From positions 1 to 54,075 of the forward strand of contig CAJTPB010000014.1 of the NCBI GenBank assembly GCA_910578065.1: a DNA stretch of 54,075 bases, given 5' to 3'. Shown here one piece after another: positions 40,434 to 49,114 of this stretch. This stretch comes from an uncultured Christensenella sp. Lineage in GTDB: Bacteria > Bacillota > Clostridia > Christensenellales > Borkfalkiaceae. The position numbers and the translations under genes were made by a program. The notes beneath the pieces are model-generated. The model made no database searches and was not told the DNA's origin. It saw nothing but the letters and a program-made list of their open reading frames with translations. Position 1 is the stretch's first letter; each line of letters begins with the position of its first letter.

Positions 40434-41212
40434 TTCCGCCAGCCGAGCGTAGAATCGAGGTTTACGTTGTGCATACTGCGGAAAATGTTTTTATCGATAT
40501 CGGGATTCACTTCTTTCAGTGAAGAGATCAACGCCTTTAATTCCCTGCGCTTGCTTTCGTCCTCTTTATTCGCCACCCGTTCGGTAAAGCGGCAAGCGCA
40601 GTTTAAAAACCTTAATTTGTTATATTCCGCCCAACTTTTTACGGCGCTTTCCTTTACCCCGTACAGCGGACGGATCAACTGCATGCCTTTATGGCTTGTC
40701 GAATGCAGTTTGGGCATCATCGTTTTGATTTCCGCTCCGTAAAACATGCTTAACAGGGTGGTTTCGATCACGTCGTCGAAATGGTGCCCCAATGCAATTT
40801 TATTGCAACCCTCTTGTTTTGCGAATTCGTACAAATACCCCCGCCGCATTCTTGCGCAAAGGTAGCAGGGCGAGCCGCCGCCCGCGGAAGTTACCGCCTC
40901 GAAAATATTGCTTTGATAAAATTTTACGGGCACTTCCAACTCTTCCGCATTCGATCGGATCAGCGCACGGTTTTCGGGCGCGTAACCGGGATCCATTACG
41001 ATGAACTTTAACCCGAAGCGGAACTGCCCGTGCCGCTCTAATTCCTGCATGCACTTTGCAAGCAAAAAAGAATCTTTTCCGCCCGAGATGCAAACCGCAA
41101 TGCGATCGCCTTCCGAAATCAGTTCGTACCCCTTAACGCTTTTTACGAACGGGCACCAAATTTCTTTACGGAATTTTTTAATAATAGAGCGTTCCGCCTC
41201 TTTCGCGCTCAT
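40388..41212 (-). CDS. TtcA-family tRNA thiolation/PP-loop ATPase
   Basis: A 274-residue adenine-nucleotide alpha hydrolase. The PP-loop is 'AVCISGGKDSFLLA'. Further marks are 'GSPCYLCARMRRGYLYEFAK' (CxxC), 'IALGHHFDDVIETTLLSMFY' and a late Cys ('LRFLNCACRF'). TtcA relatives use a 4Fe-4S cluster at these Cys residues to make 2-thiocytidine 32 in tRNA. AGGAG precedes ATG 41212, which lies 35 bp inside the upstream thioredoxin-reductase-like gene, so the two are coupled. The final codons are duplicated downstream. Confidence 0.9.
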   Translation of the reverse strand: MSAKEAERSIIKKFRKEIWCPFVKSVKGYELISEGDRIAVCISGGKDSFLLAKCMQELERHGQFRFGLKFIVMDPGYAPENRALIRSNAEELEVPVKFYQSNIFEAVTSAGGGSPCYLCARMRRGYLYEFAKQEGCNKIALGHHFDDVIETTLLSMFYGAEIKTMMPKLHSTSHKGMQLIRPLYGVKESAVKSWAEYNKLRFLNCACRFTERVANKEDESKRRELKALISSLKEVNPDIDKNIFRSMHNVNLDSTLGWRKKGKLKSFLQEYPEE

Positions 41213-42080
41213 ACGGTTTCTCCTTGCGCAGCGATTTTACGTATTCAAGCGCCGCATACGCAGCGGACAGTCCTTCCCCAGAAGCCTTGGCGAACTGATA
41301 CGGTCTTCCCGTAACGTCGCCCGCGGCAAACAACCCCTTTAAATTGGTCTTTAAGCATTCGCGCACTTTTACATGCGCCCCTTCGGTGATCAACCCGCCT
41401 GCAAACGAAGCGGGAGGCGCGGCGTTGCGCAAAAAGAAAACGCCGCTTACGGGAAGTTCGCCCCGCGCCGTAACGATCGCTTCCACCCGATCTTTCCCCA
41501 CGATCTCGCGCGGGTATTCGGGAATGAGCCTTACGTTGGGCGCATGGAAGTAGGGCAGCCTCCGCTGCGAAAATACGAACACTTCTTCCGCAAACGTAGC
41601 AAGATATTCCACTTCTTCGGCAAGATCTTCCGAAGTAATAACGACGGCGATCCGTTTGTTTTTATACAAAGCGCCGTCGCATACGGCGCAATAGCTTACC
41701 CCTTTGCCTAGAAAGCGTTCTTCGCCGCGCACCGTTGCGCCCGTCGCCACGCCCGTCGCCAAAATCACCGAACGGGTGGTGCACTGCAACCTGCCCGCGG
41801 TAAGCAAAAAGCCCACGTCCGTTTTATAAATGCCGTCTACCCGCGCTTCGGTCAGGCGAACGCCTTCTTCCGTTCTTTGCCGTTCGAGCGCTTCGGCAAA
41901 CTCTTTGCCCGTGCCTTTGAATGCGGGAAAGTTGCGCACCCACTCCGCCGAACGCAGTTTGCCGCCGAATCCCTTTTGCCCCAGCCAAAGATAATTCGCT
42001 TTTCTGCTGTTTAAATACAGCGCGGCGGAATAACCCGCAATGCCCGCGCCGACAACAGTAACGTCGTAAATTCTTTCCAT
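41178..42080 (-). CDS. Thioredoxin reductase-like FAD/NAD(P) oxidoreductase
   Basis: A 300-residue flavoprotein. The FAD motif is 'DVTVVGAGIAGYSAALYL'. The redox pair is CAVC in 'VSYCAVCDGALYKNK', as in TrxB. 'LKGLFAAGDVTGRPYQFAKA' is the second FAD-contact motif. The NAD(P) site is degenerate: where TrxB has GxGxSA the protein has 'AVVITSEDLAEEVEYL', so pyridine nucleotide binding is doubtful and ferredoxin (FFTR-like) or another donor is possible. AGGGGTGA precedes the ATG. It is coupled to the TtcA-like gene. Confidence 0.85.
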   Translation of the reverse strand: MERIYDVTVVGAGIAGYSAALYLNSRKANYLWLGQKGFGGKLRSAEWVRNFPAFKGTGKEFAEALERQRTEEGVRLTEARVDGIYKTDVGFLLTAGRLQCTTRSVILATGVATGATVRGEERFLGKGVSYCAVCDGALYKNKRIAVVITSEDLAEEVEYLATFAEEVFVFSQRRLPYFHAPNVRLIPEYPREIVGKDRVEAIVTARGELPVSGVFFLRNAAPPASFAGGLITEGAHVKVRECLKTNLKGLFAAGDVTGRPYQFAKASGEGLSAAYAALEYVKSLRKEKPYERERGGTLYY

Positions 42081-42245
42081 ACCGATGTCACCCCTAAGGC
42101 GGATTTCTCCGTCCTTCTTCTATATGTAACCGCAATATATCAGTAGTATACCCGATTGTAATAAATTTGTCAACACCAAGCGCGTTTTCGGCGTATATTT
42201 CTTTGGATTTATGCAAAGAAAGGCGTTCTTTTATTTACGGAAGCG

Positions 42246-42273
42246 TTGACAATTCGCCCGAAATGATTATAAT
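42246..42273 (+). promoter_or_regulatory. Promoter of the gx-rnf operon, apparently leaderless
   Basis: TTGACA (42246-42251), a 16-bp spacer and TATAAT (42268-42273) end eight bases before ATG 42282. The expected start is 42280-42282, leaving no room for a ribosome site. Confidence 0.8.
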
Positions 42274-42281
42274 ATATAAAT

Positions 42282-42854
42282 ATGGAAAAGAAGAAGCGCG
42301 TTTTCGGCGCGAAAAAGATAGCCGCGCTCGCATTGCTTACGGCTTTGGGGCTGATCGCTTTTATGCTGGAAAGCCTGTTTCCTCCCCTCTTTTTTCCGGG
42401 GGCGAAGATGGGGCTTTCCAACGTATTTTCGCTGTTCGCCCTCGTCGTATTCGGACTGCCCGAAGCGTTGCTCGTGGTAACCGCGCGCACCGTTTTGGGC
42501 AGTCTGTTTGCAGGAAACGTATCCCTTCTTCTTTACAGCTTTACCGCTGGAATCGCAAGCACGCTCGTTTCTGGCGCGTTAATGCTCGCCCTGCCGAGAA
42601 TCAGCCTTTTGTGCGTAAGCGTTTTTTCCGCCGTGGTGCACAATACCGTGCAACTGCTTGTGTATTGCGCACTGACGCAGACGACGCTTATTTTCGGCTA
42701 CATGCCCTACCTCGCCCTGCTGGGCGTTTTGGCGGGCGTGCTTGTTGGGCTTGCGGCGACGTACGCGGTAAAGGAAATCCCTCTCTCGTTTTTTCAAAAA
42801 TTCGCGGGAGAAAAAGAACTGAAAAAAAATCAAGGTATGGAGGATCGAAATTGA
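42282..42854 (+). CDS. Gx transporter family protein (heptaprenyl diphosphate synthase component I-like)
   Basis: A 190-residue protein with five to six transmembrane helices, of the Gx transporter/HepI-like family ('LALLTALGLIAFMLESLFPP', 'GAKMGLSNVFSLFALVVFG'). Family genes accompany rnf, apbE and FMN-binding genes in Bacillota and may move a flavin or quinone-type substrate; that role is inference. It begins the rnf operon, directly behind a strong promoter and without a ribosome site. Its TGA overlaps the TTG start of rnfC, so rnfC translation is coupled to it. Confidence 0.88.
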   Translation: MEKKKRVFGAKKIAALALLTALGLIAFMLESLFPPLFFPGAKMGLSNVFSLFALVVFGLPEALLVVTARTVLGSLFAGNVSLLLYSFTAGIASTLVSGALMLALPRISLLCVSVFSAVVHNTVQLLVYCALTQTTLIFGYMPYLALLGVLAGVLVGLAATYAVKEIPLSFFQKFAGEKELKKNQGMEDRN

Positions 42855-44143
42855 AAGCAGTGAAAGGCAAATTCTTCGCGCGCGGAATCCATCTGCACGA
42901 CGAGAAATCGCTTTCCGCCCAAGCGGCGATCGAGCGTCTTACGGGCGTTACCGAAGTCGTAATTCCCCTTTCGCAGCATATCGGAAAGCCCGCCCTTCCT
43001 ATTGCGGAAGCGGGACAAGCGGTAAAACGCGGGCAGCTGATTGCGAAAGCGGACGGATACGTAAGCGCGAACATTCACGCAAGCGTAGCCGGAACGGTGA
43101 AAGCGGTAGAAGAGAGAACGGACGGGCGGGGCGCAAAATCCGTTTGCGTTGTGATCGAAGCGTCCGAAAAGGACGAAACGGACTTTATGCCCCCCCTTAC
43201 AAATCCGACCGCGGAAGAAATTCTTGCGCGCGTGCAGGAAGCGGGGATCGTAGGCATGGGCGGAGCGGGCTTCCCCACCCACGTGAAGCTGAAACCCGCC
43301 GCCGCGGTAGATACGCTGATCGTGAACGGCGCGGAATGCGAACCGTATTTGACGTGCGACCACAGGGAAATGCTGGAAAACCGCGATAAGATCGTGCGCG
43401 GCGTACAGTACATAAAAACGGCGCTCGGCATCGGCAACGCGATCATCGGCATCGAAAAGAACAAGCCCGATTGCATTGCGGCGTTCGAAGAAACGGAACT
43501 TTCCGTCGTTGCGCTGAAAAAGCAATACCCCATGGGTTCGGAAAAGCACTTGATCTATTGCAGCACGGGCAGAAAGGTGCCCCTTGGCAAACTTCCCGCA
43601 GACGCGGGCGTGATCGTGCAGAACGTTGCAACCGTTATCGCGGTATGCGAAGCAGTGGAAGAGGGCAAACCATTGATTGAACGGGTCGTTACCGTTTCGG
43701 GAGCGGGCGTAAACGCGCCTAAAAACCTGCTTTGCCCCTTGGGCGCCCCCCTTTCCGCTTTGACGGAAGCGTGCGGCGGCGTAAAGGAAGAGGCGGTAAA
43801 ATACGTTGCGGGAGGACCTATGACGGGCGCGGCGCTCACGGGCGCAAATTCTTTTGTTACAAAAACCTCTTCGGGCTTTTTGTTCCTTACGGCAAAAGAA
43901 ACGAACGCGCAGGAACCCACCCCTTGCATCAACTGCGGAAAGTGCGCCGACGTTTGCCCCATGAAGCTGATGCCCATGCAAACGGCGTTCTATACCTCGG
44001 CAAAAGATTACGAAAGCGCAAACAAATACGGCGGCGTATTAAGCTGTATCGAATGCGGCGCGTGCTCGTACATCTGCCCCGCGCGCAGACCTTTGGCGCA
44101 AGCGATCAAAACGGCGAAAGCGGAACTTCGCCGCAAGAGTTAA
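42851..44143 (+). CDS. rnfC: Rnf electron transport complex subunit C
   Basis: The NADH-side subunit (430 aa), which carries FMN and two 4Fe-4S clusters and passes electrons between NAD+ and RnfB. I chose a TTG start at 42851 because GGAGG lies 7 bp upstream and the family N-terminus follows (KFFARGIHLHDEKSLSAQAA). The frame extends far upstream only inside the previous gene. Landmarks: 'GIVGMGGAGFPTHVKLKPAA' (FMN/NADH site), 'NGAECEPYLTCDHREMLEN', then CINCGKCADVCPMKL and CIECGACSYICPAR clusters. It lacks the long C-terminal extension of proteobacterial RnfC. Confidence 0.96.
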   Translation: MKAVKGKFFARGIHLHDEKSLSAQAAIERLTGVTEVVIPLSQHIGKPALPIAEAGQAVKRGQLIAKADGYVSANIHASVAGTVKAVEERTDGRGAKSVCVVIEASEKDETDFMPPLTNPTAEEILARVQEAGIVGMGGAGFPTHVKLKPAAAVDTLIVNGAECEPYLTCDHREMLENRDKIVRGVQYIKTALGIGNAIIGIEKNKPDCIAAFEETELSVVALKKQYPMGSEKHLIYCSTGRKVPLGKLPADAGVIVQNVATVIAVCEAVEEGKPLIERVVTVSGAGVNAPKNLLCPLGAPLSALTEACGGVKEEAVKYVAGGPMTGAALTGANSFVTKTSSGFLFLTAKETNAQEPTPCINCGKCADVCPMKLMPMQTAFYTSAKDYESANKYGGVLSCIECGACSYICPARRPLAQAIKTAKAELRRKS

Positions 44144-44158
44144 GGAGGAGCAATAAGC

Positions 44159-45175
44159 ATGAGTCAACTTATCGTATCCACCGCACCGCACGTAAAAACG
44201 CCGAGAACGACCAAGCACATTATGTTAGACGTGCTGATCGCGCTCGCGCCCGCGGCGATTGCGGGTATTGTATTTTTCGGTTGGCAGGCGCTCGTCGTCG
44301 AACTTCTCGCCGTCGCTTCCGCCGTTTTAACCGAATTTGTTTACTACATACTGCAAAATAAAATATGGGCGAACCCCAAAGACGTTTTAAGCAAATTCTT
44401 AAAACAGTTCGATTTTACCTCGGTCATTACGGGATTGCTGCTCGCCCTCGTTTCCCCCGCGAACGTCGAAGCGTGGTACATGCCCGTCCTCGGCGGGATC
44501 TTCGCGATCGCCGTCGTAAAAATGCTGTTCGGCGGCACGGGCAGAAATATCATTAACCCCGCGTTGGGCGGCAGGATCTTCCTGTTCATCTCGTTCGCGG
44601 CGATGACGGCATACCCCGCGGCTTCTTTCGGCGCGATTCTTACGGGAAGCGGTTCGCTTACCACGGGCGCGACCCAGCTGCAAAGTCTGCTGGGCGGAAA
44701 TACCGCAACCCTTTCCCCTCTCGATCTGTTCCTCGGAACGGGCGTTGCAGGGTGCATCGGCGAAACGTGCAAAGCCGCGCTTTTGCTGGGCGGAATTTAC
44801 CTGTGCGTCCGCAAAGTGATTAAATGGTATTTGCCCGTCATCTATATTGCGGTAACGGGGCTGTTCGCTTCTTTGCTCGCGCTGGATATCAACGTATTCC
44901 TGCCCTCCATTCTTTCGGGCGGACTGTTCCTCGGCGCAATCTTTATGGCGACCGACTACGTAACCACCCCCAAGAGCACGTTGGGCAATATCATCTACTT
45001 CGTACTGTTGGGGCTTTTGACCGCGGGCTTGCGCGCGGCGACCAAACTCGAAGTGGTATCCTTCTGTATCGTATTGATGAACTTCGTTGTATTCTTGATC
45101 GACGGCTTTATCAAATGCCGCCCGTTCGGATACAAACGCGTAAAAAAAGAAAAACCGCAAAAGGAGGGCAAATAA
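44159..45175 (+). CDS. rnfD: Rnf electron transport complex subunit D
   Basis: A 338-residue membrane subunit with about ten helices. The covalent FMN motif is 'GSLTTGATQLQSLLGG', with Thr172 of TGAT as predicted attachment site outside the membrane. 'FGGTGRNIINPALGGRIFLF' and 'MATDYVTTPKSTLGNIIYFV' are conserved in the family. AGGAGG lies upstream. It ends directly at the rnfG start. With RnfG it carries electrons across the membrane and drives Na+ or H+ pumping. Confidence 0.97.
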   Translation: MSQLIVSTAPHVKTPRTTKHIMLDVLIALAPAAIAGIVFFGWQALVVELLAVASAVLTEFVYYILQNKIWANPKDVLSKFLKQFDFTSVITGLLLALVSPANVEAWYMPVLGGIFAIAVVKMLFGGTGRNIINPALGGRIFLFISFAAMTAYPAASFGAILTGSGSLTTGATQLQSLLGGNTATLSPLDLFLGTGVAGCIGETCKAALLLGGIYLCVRKVIKWYLPVIYIAVTGLFASLLALDINVFLPSILSGGLFLGAIFMATDYVTTPKSTLGNIIYFVLLGLLTAGLRAATKLEVVSFCIVLMNFVVFLIDGFIKCRPFGYKRVKKEKPQKEGK

Positions 45176-46588
45176 ATGACTGTGAAAGAGTTTTTCAAGA
45201 GCACGGCGTTTAAAAGCCTTGCAGTCCTTTTAACCATCGTCATTTTGGCGGGCGGCTTGCTTGCGATCTTCAACGACGTGCTTTACGTTTCGGAAGAAGA
45301 AAAGTTCGAACGCTCGATCGCCAAAATCTACGGCGACAGCGGCGCAAGCGTAAAAGAAACGCTTACCGTTGCGGACGAATACAAAAACAATTCTTCCGCT
45401 TCCGTCAATCAAGCGTATTTGATGAGCGACGGAAAATACTTGATTCAAGCGACGGGCAAAAACGGTTATGCCAACGGAACGATCACCGTATGGGTGATCC
45501 TCGCCCGCGAAGGCGCGCAATTCAAGGGGATCGAAAAGGTCGTTTACGATTCCAACGAAGGTCAGTCGTTTATGAATCGCTTTACCGAAGCCGATTACAA
45601 GCAGTTCTCCGAACACAATTCCGCCCTTGCGGAAGGCAAAATTTTCGGCGACGGCGGGATCGACGTCGTAAAAACGGGCGCTTCCGCTCCCTTTACGTTT
45701 GCTTCTCTTACGGGGGCGGTGAATGCGGCGGTAAACTACTTTAAGGCGGTCGTCTTGGGCGTGGAAACGGAAGAATCCCCCTACCTGTATGCAAATTGGG
45801 TAAACCTTGAAGAATCGACGATCACCCCCAACGCGGCGGAAAAGACGGTAACTTACGCGCTTACGATGAAGAAAAACCCGCCCGCTCCTTCGTTCAAGAT
45901 CAACATTACCGTGAAAGAAGGAAAAATCACCGCTTACACGCACGAAGGCAAAATCGCCACCGACGACGATTACGCTTCCGACGTTGCAGCTTCGTTAAAA
46001 GACGGCACGTTCTTCAACGACATGGACAAAGCGGGCATTCTTGCGATCGTAAAAGAAGACGGCGCAAAACTCGAATCTTCCGATTTGGGAACGCTTACCA
46101 CGGGCGCAACCCGCTCTTCGGAAGTATTCCTGTACGCGGCGGCATTCGCCCTTTGCAACTACGACGCCTTCCTGTATCCCATCGTTTACGGCGATTGGAT
46201 CACGGAGGAAACGCACACCGTTACGGGCAACGCGGTTGCTTACGAATTAACGATAAAGAAAAATCCGCCCGCGCCCTCGTTCAAAGTAAAGGTAACGGTA
46301 ACGGACGGAAAGATTACCGCTTACACGTACGAAGGTAAAATCGCCACCGACGACGATTACGCTTCCGACGTTGCCGCTTCGCTGAAAGACGGTTCGTTCT
46401 TTCACAATATGGAAAAAGCGGGCATTCTTGCGATCGTTAAGGAAGACGGCGCAAAACTCGAATCTTCCGATTTGGGAACGCTTACTACGGGCGCGACCCG
46501 CTCTTCGGAATGCTTCCTGTATGCGGCGGCTTACGCGCTTTGCAATTACGAAACCTTCCTTGCAAAAGAAGGAGGAACTCAACAATGA
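45176..46588 (+). CDS. rnfG: RnfG-type subunit with three FMN-binding modules
   Basis: A 470-residue protein, over twice the usual RnfG length (about 200). One N-terminal transmembrane helix (12-32) is followed by an RnfG-like module with 'VVKTGASAPFTF' (TGAS, 167-170) where TGAT is expected. Two further modules follow, residues about 232-335 and 361-464, nearly identical to each other and 129 residues apart. Each has 'ITVKEGKITAYTHEGKIATD'-like strands and 'LGTLTTGATRSSE' (Thr312 and Thr441 as FMN sites). Position between rnfD and rnfE, with an ATGA overlap to rnfE, makes the subunit identity firm. The added modules presumably hold extra covalent flavins outside the membrane. The near-identity at DNA level points to recent duplication. 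Confidence 0.93.
   Translation: MTVKEFFKSTAFKSLAVLLTIVILAGGLLAIFNDVLYVSEEEKFERSIAKIYGDSGASVKETLTVADEYKNNSSASVNQAYLMSDGKYLIQATGKNGYANGTITVWVILAREGAQFKGIEKVVYDSNEGQSFMNRFTEADYKQFSEHNSALAEGKIFGDGGIDVVKTGASAPFTFASLTGAVNAAVNYFKAVVLGVETEESPYLYANWVNLEESTITPNAAEKTVTYALTMKKNPPAPSFKINITVKEGKITAYTHEGKIATDDDYASDVAASLKDGTFFNDMDKAGILAIVKEDGAKLESSDLGTLTTGATRSSEVFLYAAAFALCNYDAFLYPIVYGDWITEETHTVTGNAVAYELTIKKNPPAPSFKVKVTVTDGKITAYTYEGKIATDDDYASDVAASLKDGSFFHNMEKAGILAIVKEDGAKLESSDLGTLTTGATRSSECFLYAAAYALCNYETFLAKEGGTQQ
45869..46567. repeat. Tandem duplication of an FMN-binding module in rnfG
   Basis: Bases 45869-46180 recur at 46256-46567 (offset 387 bp). Long stretches are nearly identical, for example around the segments that encode GKIATDDDYASDVAASLKDG and IVKEDGAKLESSDLGTLTTG. 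Confidence 0.9.
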
Positions 46589-47268
46589 ATAAATACGGAA
46601 AAATTACATTAAACGGTCTTGTAACCAATAACGCAACGTTTAAACTCGTTTTGGGAACGTGCGCGACGCTGGGACTTTCCTCCTCCGCCATGAACGGGCT
46701 GGGCATGGGGCTTTCCGTAACCGTCGTACTGCTGTTAAGCAACGTCGTTATTTCCCTGCTTAGAAAGCTGATCCCGAGCACGGTGCGTATTCCCGCGTTC
46801 ATCGTGATCATCGCAACGATGGTTACCCTGCTCAGAATGTTCCTGTTTAAATTTTTGCCCGATCTGTACGAGGCGATGGGCGTATTCCTGCCGTTGATCG
46901 TCGTCAACTGTATGATCTTGGGCAGAGCGGAAGCGTTCGCAAGCAAACAGCCTGTATTAGACAGCGCGGTAGACGGCGTTGCAACGGGGCTCGGTTTTAC
47001 CGCCGCGCTTACGGTAATGGGCATCATCCGCGAACTTTTGGGGAACGGCAGCTTCTTCGATATCAAGCTGTGGGATTTCACGATCGGTTTCTTCTCTAAC
47101 TCGGCGGGCGCGTTCTTCGTGTACGGCATCTGCATTGCGCTGTTCGTGTTTATTACCGACGCGGTCGATAAAAACATCCGCGCAAAGCGCGCACAAGCGC
47201 TGCGCGTCCCCACGGGCGACGAACCGCTCGACCCCGTAGACGACCCCACCGCAAAGGAGGAAGCGTAA
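46585..47268 (+). CDS. rnfE: Rnf electron transport complex subunit E
   Basis: A 227-residue membrane subunit. It starts at ATG 46585 (overlapping the rnfG TGA) with GAGGAAC upstream. 'LVLGTCATLGLSSSAMNGLG' and 'FLPLIVVNCMILGRAEAFAS' contain the two conserved Cys (GTCATLG, NCMILG) that, with RnfA, hold a 2Fe-2S cluster inside the membrane. The C-terminal tail is acidic. Its stop abuts the rnfA start. Confidence 0.97.
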   Translation: MNKYGKITLNGLVTNNATFKLVLGTCATLGLSSSAMNGLGMGLSVTVVLLLSNVVISLLRKLIPSTVRIPAFIVIIATMVTLLRMFLFKFLPDLYEAMGVFLPLIVVNCMILGRAEAFASKQPVLDSAVDGVATGLGFTAALTVMGIIRELLGNGSFFDIKLWDFTIGFFSNSAGAFFVYGICIALFVFITDAVDKNIRAKRAQALRVPTGDEPLDPVDDPTAKEEA

Positions 47269-47889
47269 ATGTTTACGAATATTCTGTTGATCGTTATCGC
47301 GGCGGTATTCTCGCAGAACTTCATTTTGGTGAAATTCCTCGGAATCTGCCCCTTCCTCGGCGTTTCCAAACGCACGAGCAACGCCCTTTCGATGGGGCTT
47401 GCGGTTACCCTTGTTATGGTGATCGCTACCCTCGTCACTTGGCCGCTTTACACCTATGTGTTAGTTCCGCTCGAAATCGAATACCTCGAAATCATCTTCT
47501 TCATCTTTATCATCGCGGCGTTGGTGCAAATGCTGGAAAAACTCATTCAAAAGTTCTTCCCCGCGCTGTATAACACGATGGGAATTTACCTGCCCCTGAT
47601 CACTACCAACTGCGCGATCTTGGGCGTGGCGGAATTGGTGCTTACGCCCGACCTCACTTCCATTATCGGATCGGCGGGCGCGGATATCATGATGAACCTC
47701 GGCTTCGCCCTCCTCTACGCGCTGTTCGCGGGAGTCGGCTTTACCCTTGCAATGGTGCTTATGGGCGGCGTGCGCGAACGGGTAGAAAAACTTCCCGTTG
47801 CAAAGTGCGCGAAGGGCTTCCCCATTACAATGATCATCGCAAGTTTTATGGCGATGGCGTTCTATGTGTTCACGCTGATCGCGTTTTAA
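47269..47889 (+). CDS. rnfA: Rnf electron transport complex subunit A
   Basis: A 206-residue paralogue of RnfE with six helices and inverted topology. 'LGICPFLGVSKRTSNALSMG' and 'PLITTNCAILGVAELVL' carry the conserved cluster Cys residues. The ATG follows directly after the rnfE stop, so translation is coupled. Confidence 0.97.
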   Translation: MFTNILLIVIAAVFSQNFILVKFLGICPFLGVSKRTSNALSMGLAVTLVMVIATLVTWPLYTYVLVPLEIEYLEIIFFIFIIAALVQMLEKLIQKFFPALYNTMGIYLPLITTNCAILGVAELVLTPDLTSIIGSAGADIMMNLGFALLYALFAGVGFTLAMVLMGGVRERVEKLPVAKCAKGFPITMIIASFMAMAFYVFTLIAF

Positions 47890-47904
47890 GGGAGGAATTA
47901 CGAT

Positions 47905-48723
47905 ATGCAATCTATGTTATTACAGTCCGTTCAATGGGACAAAGTAGGAATCGTGATCGGAATCTTTGCCGCGATCGCGGCGGTGCTCGTCGTCTGCATT
48001 TTGCTGGTTGCGAAATTCTGCAAAGTGAATGCCGATGAAAAAATCGAAAAGATCCTCTCTAACCTCGCAGGCGCGAACTGTGGCGGGTGCGGCTGCACCG
48101 GCTGCGCGGGCTTTGCGGAAAAGCTGTGCAAAGGAGAAGCCTGCCTTGCCGATTGTCACGTAACGGAAGCGGATAAAAAGAAGGAAATTGCAGAAGTACT
48201 CGGCGTTCCTTTCGAACAAGACGTGCCCACCGTAAGCGTGTGCAAGTGCAGCGGCGGAAAAAATGCCGCCGACGCGTTCGAATACGCGGGCGCGCGCGAC
48301 TGCAACGAACAGGCAAAACTTTCGGGCGGCGCAAAAGCATGTAAATACGGCTGCTTAGGCGACGGAAACTGCGTGCGCGTATGCCCCGAAGAAGCGATTT
48401 GCTTAAAGGAAGAACGCGCAAGCGTAAATCCCGATCGGTGCACTTCGTGCGGCGCGTGCCTTTCGGCTTGTCCCAAGCGCCTGTTCGAACGCATTCCCGC
48501 AGATGCAAAAGTTTATATCGCATGTTCCTCGCACGATAAAGGAAAAGCGGTAATGGACGTTTGCAAGTTCGGATGTATCGCGTGCGGCAAATGCGCAAAG
48601 ACCTGCCCTTCGGGCGCGATCGAAATGGTAGACAACCTGCCTGTAATCGATTACGAAAAGTGCATTAAGTGCGGCAAGTGCGCGGAAGCGTGCCCCCGCC
48701 ACACCATTCAAACAAGATACTAA
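47905..48723 (+). CDS. rnfB: Rnf electron transport complex subunit B
   Basis: The ferredoxin-side subunit (272 aa). It has an N-terminal transmembrane helix (15-36) and the RnfB cluster domain (NCGGCGCTGCAGFAEKLC). Further CxxCxxC-type motifs follow: CKYGCLGDGNCVRVCP, CTSCGACLSACP, CKFGCIACGKCAKTCP and CIKCGKCAEACP, consistent with several 4Fe-4S clusters. GGGAGG lies upstream. It is the last gene of the operon, before a strong terminator. It takes electrons from ferredoxin reduced by the PFOR. Confidence 0.97.
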   Translation: MQSMLLQSVQWDKVGIVIGIFAAIAAVLVVCILLVAKFCKVNADEKIEKILSNLAGANCGGCGCTGCAGFAEKLCKGEACLADCHVTEADKKKEIAEVLGVPFEQDVPTVSVCKCSGGKNAADAFEYAGARDCNEQAKLSGGAKACKYGCLGDGNCVRVCPEEAICLKEERASVNPDRCTSCGACLSACPKRLFERIPADAKVYIACSSHDKGKAVMDVCKFGCIACGKCAKTCPSGAIEMVDNLPVIDYEKCIKCGKCAEACPRHTIQTRY

Positions 48724-48732
48724 TCGAAAAAT

Positions 48733-48770
48733 AAAGAAAAGCGGTTTCGTAAACGAAACCGCTTTTCTTT
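48733..48770. terminator. Terminator of the rnf operon
   Basis: An 18-bp perfect stem (48733-48750 with 48753-48770, AAAGAAAAGCGGTTTCGT type) ends in A- and T-rich arms. It should work in both directions. Confidence 0.92.
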
Positions 48771-49114
48771 ATATTCTAATACGATATTTGCAATTATTTA
48801 TCAATCCGCAGTCGCATCGCCATATTATCCGCCTGCTATTAGCAACTGCTTAGGGCACGTAAACATATTACTGCCCTGTCTGCCCGTATACCTGCTCCGT
48901 CACTTGCAGCTATTTACGGCTTATAAACATATAACCTTTGCGATTGATTCTTTGTTCGCTATTCCATACTTAATTGTTGTTGGGTTGTATTTATTTCAAC
49001 CATATCCACTACTCTCACAACCGTACAAAACTAAAAGTAACTCATATAATTTATACTCGCTTGGGGGCAGTTCCTTACTACTATTCCGCTTGCAAGAAAT
49101 CTATTCATAAATGC
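48771..49114. other. Gene-free AT-rich gap between rnfB and yitT-type gene
   Basis: No credible gene or named RNA. A hairpin AGGGCA...TGCCCT (around 48851-48877) and loosely repeated words (GTAAACATAT, TATAAACATATAA) are the only structures noticed. Short plus frames lack ribosome sites. Confidence 0.4.

Noticed and set aside
42167..42850. Long upstream extension of the rnfC frame
   Set aside because: It runs within the Gx transporter gene in another frame, and its sequence is Arg-rich shadow. The family N-terminus begins at 42851 behind a GGAGG site.
42830..43981. 383-codon minus frame opposite rnfC
   Set aside because: Antisense shadow of rnfC, with no ribosome site or recognisable domain.
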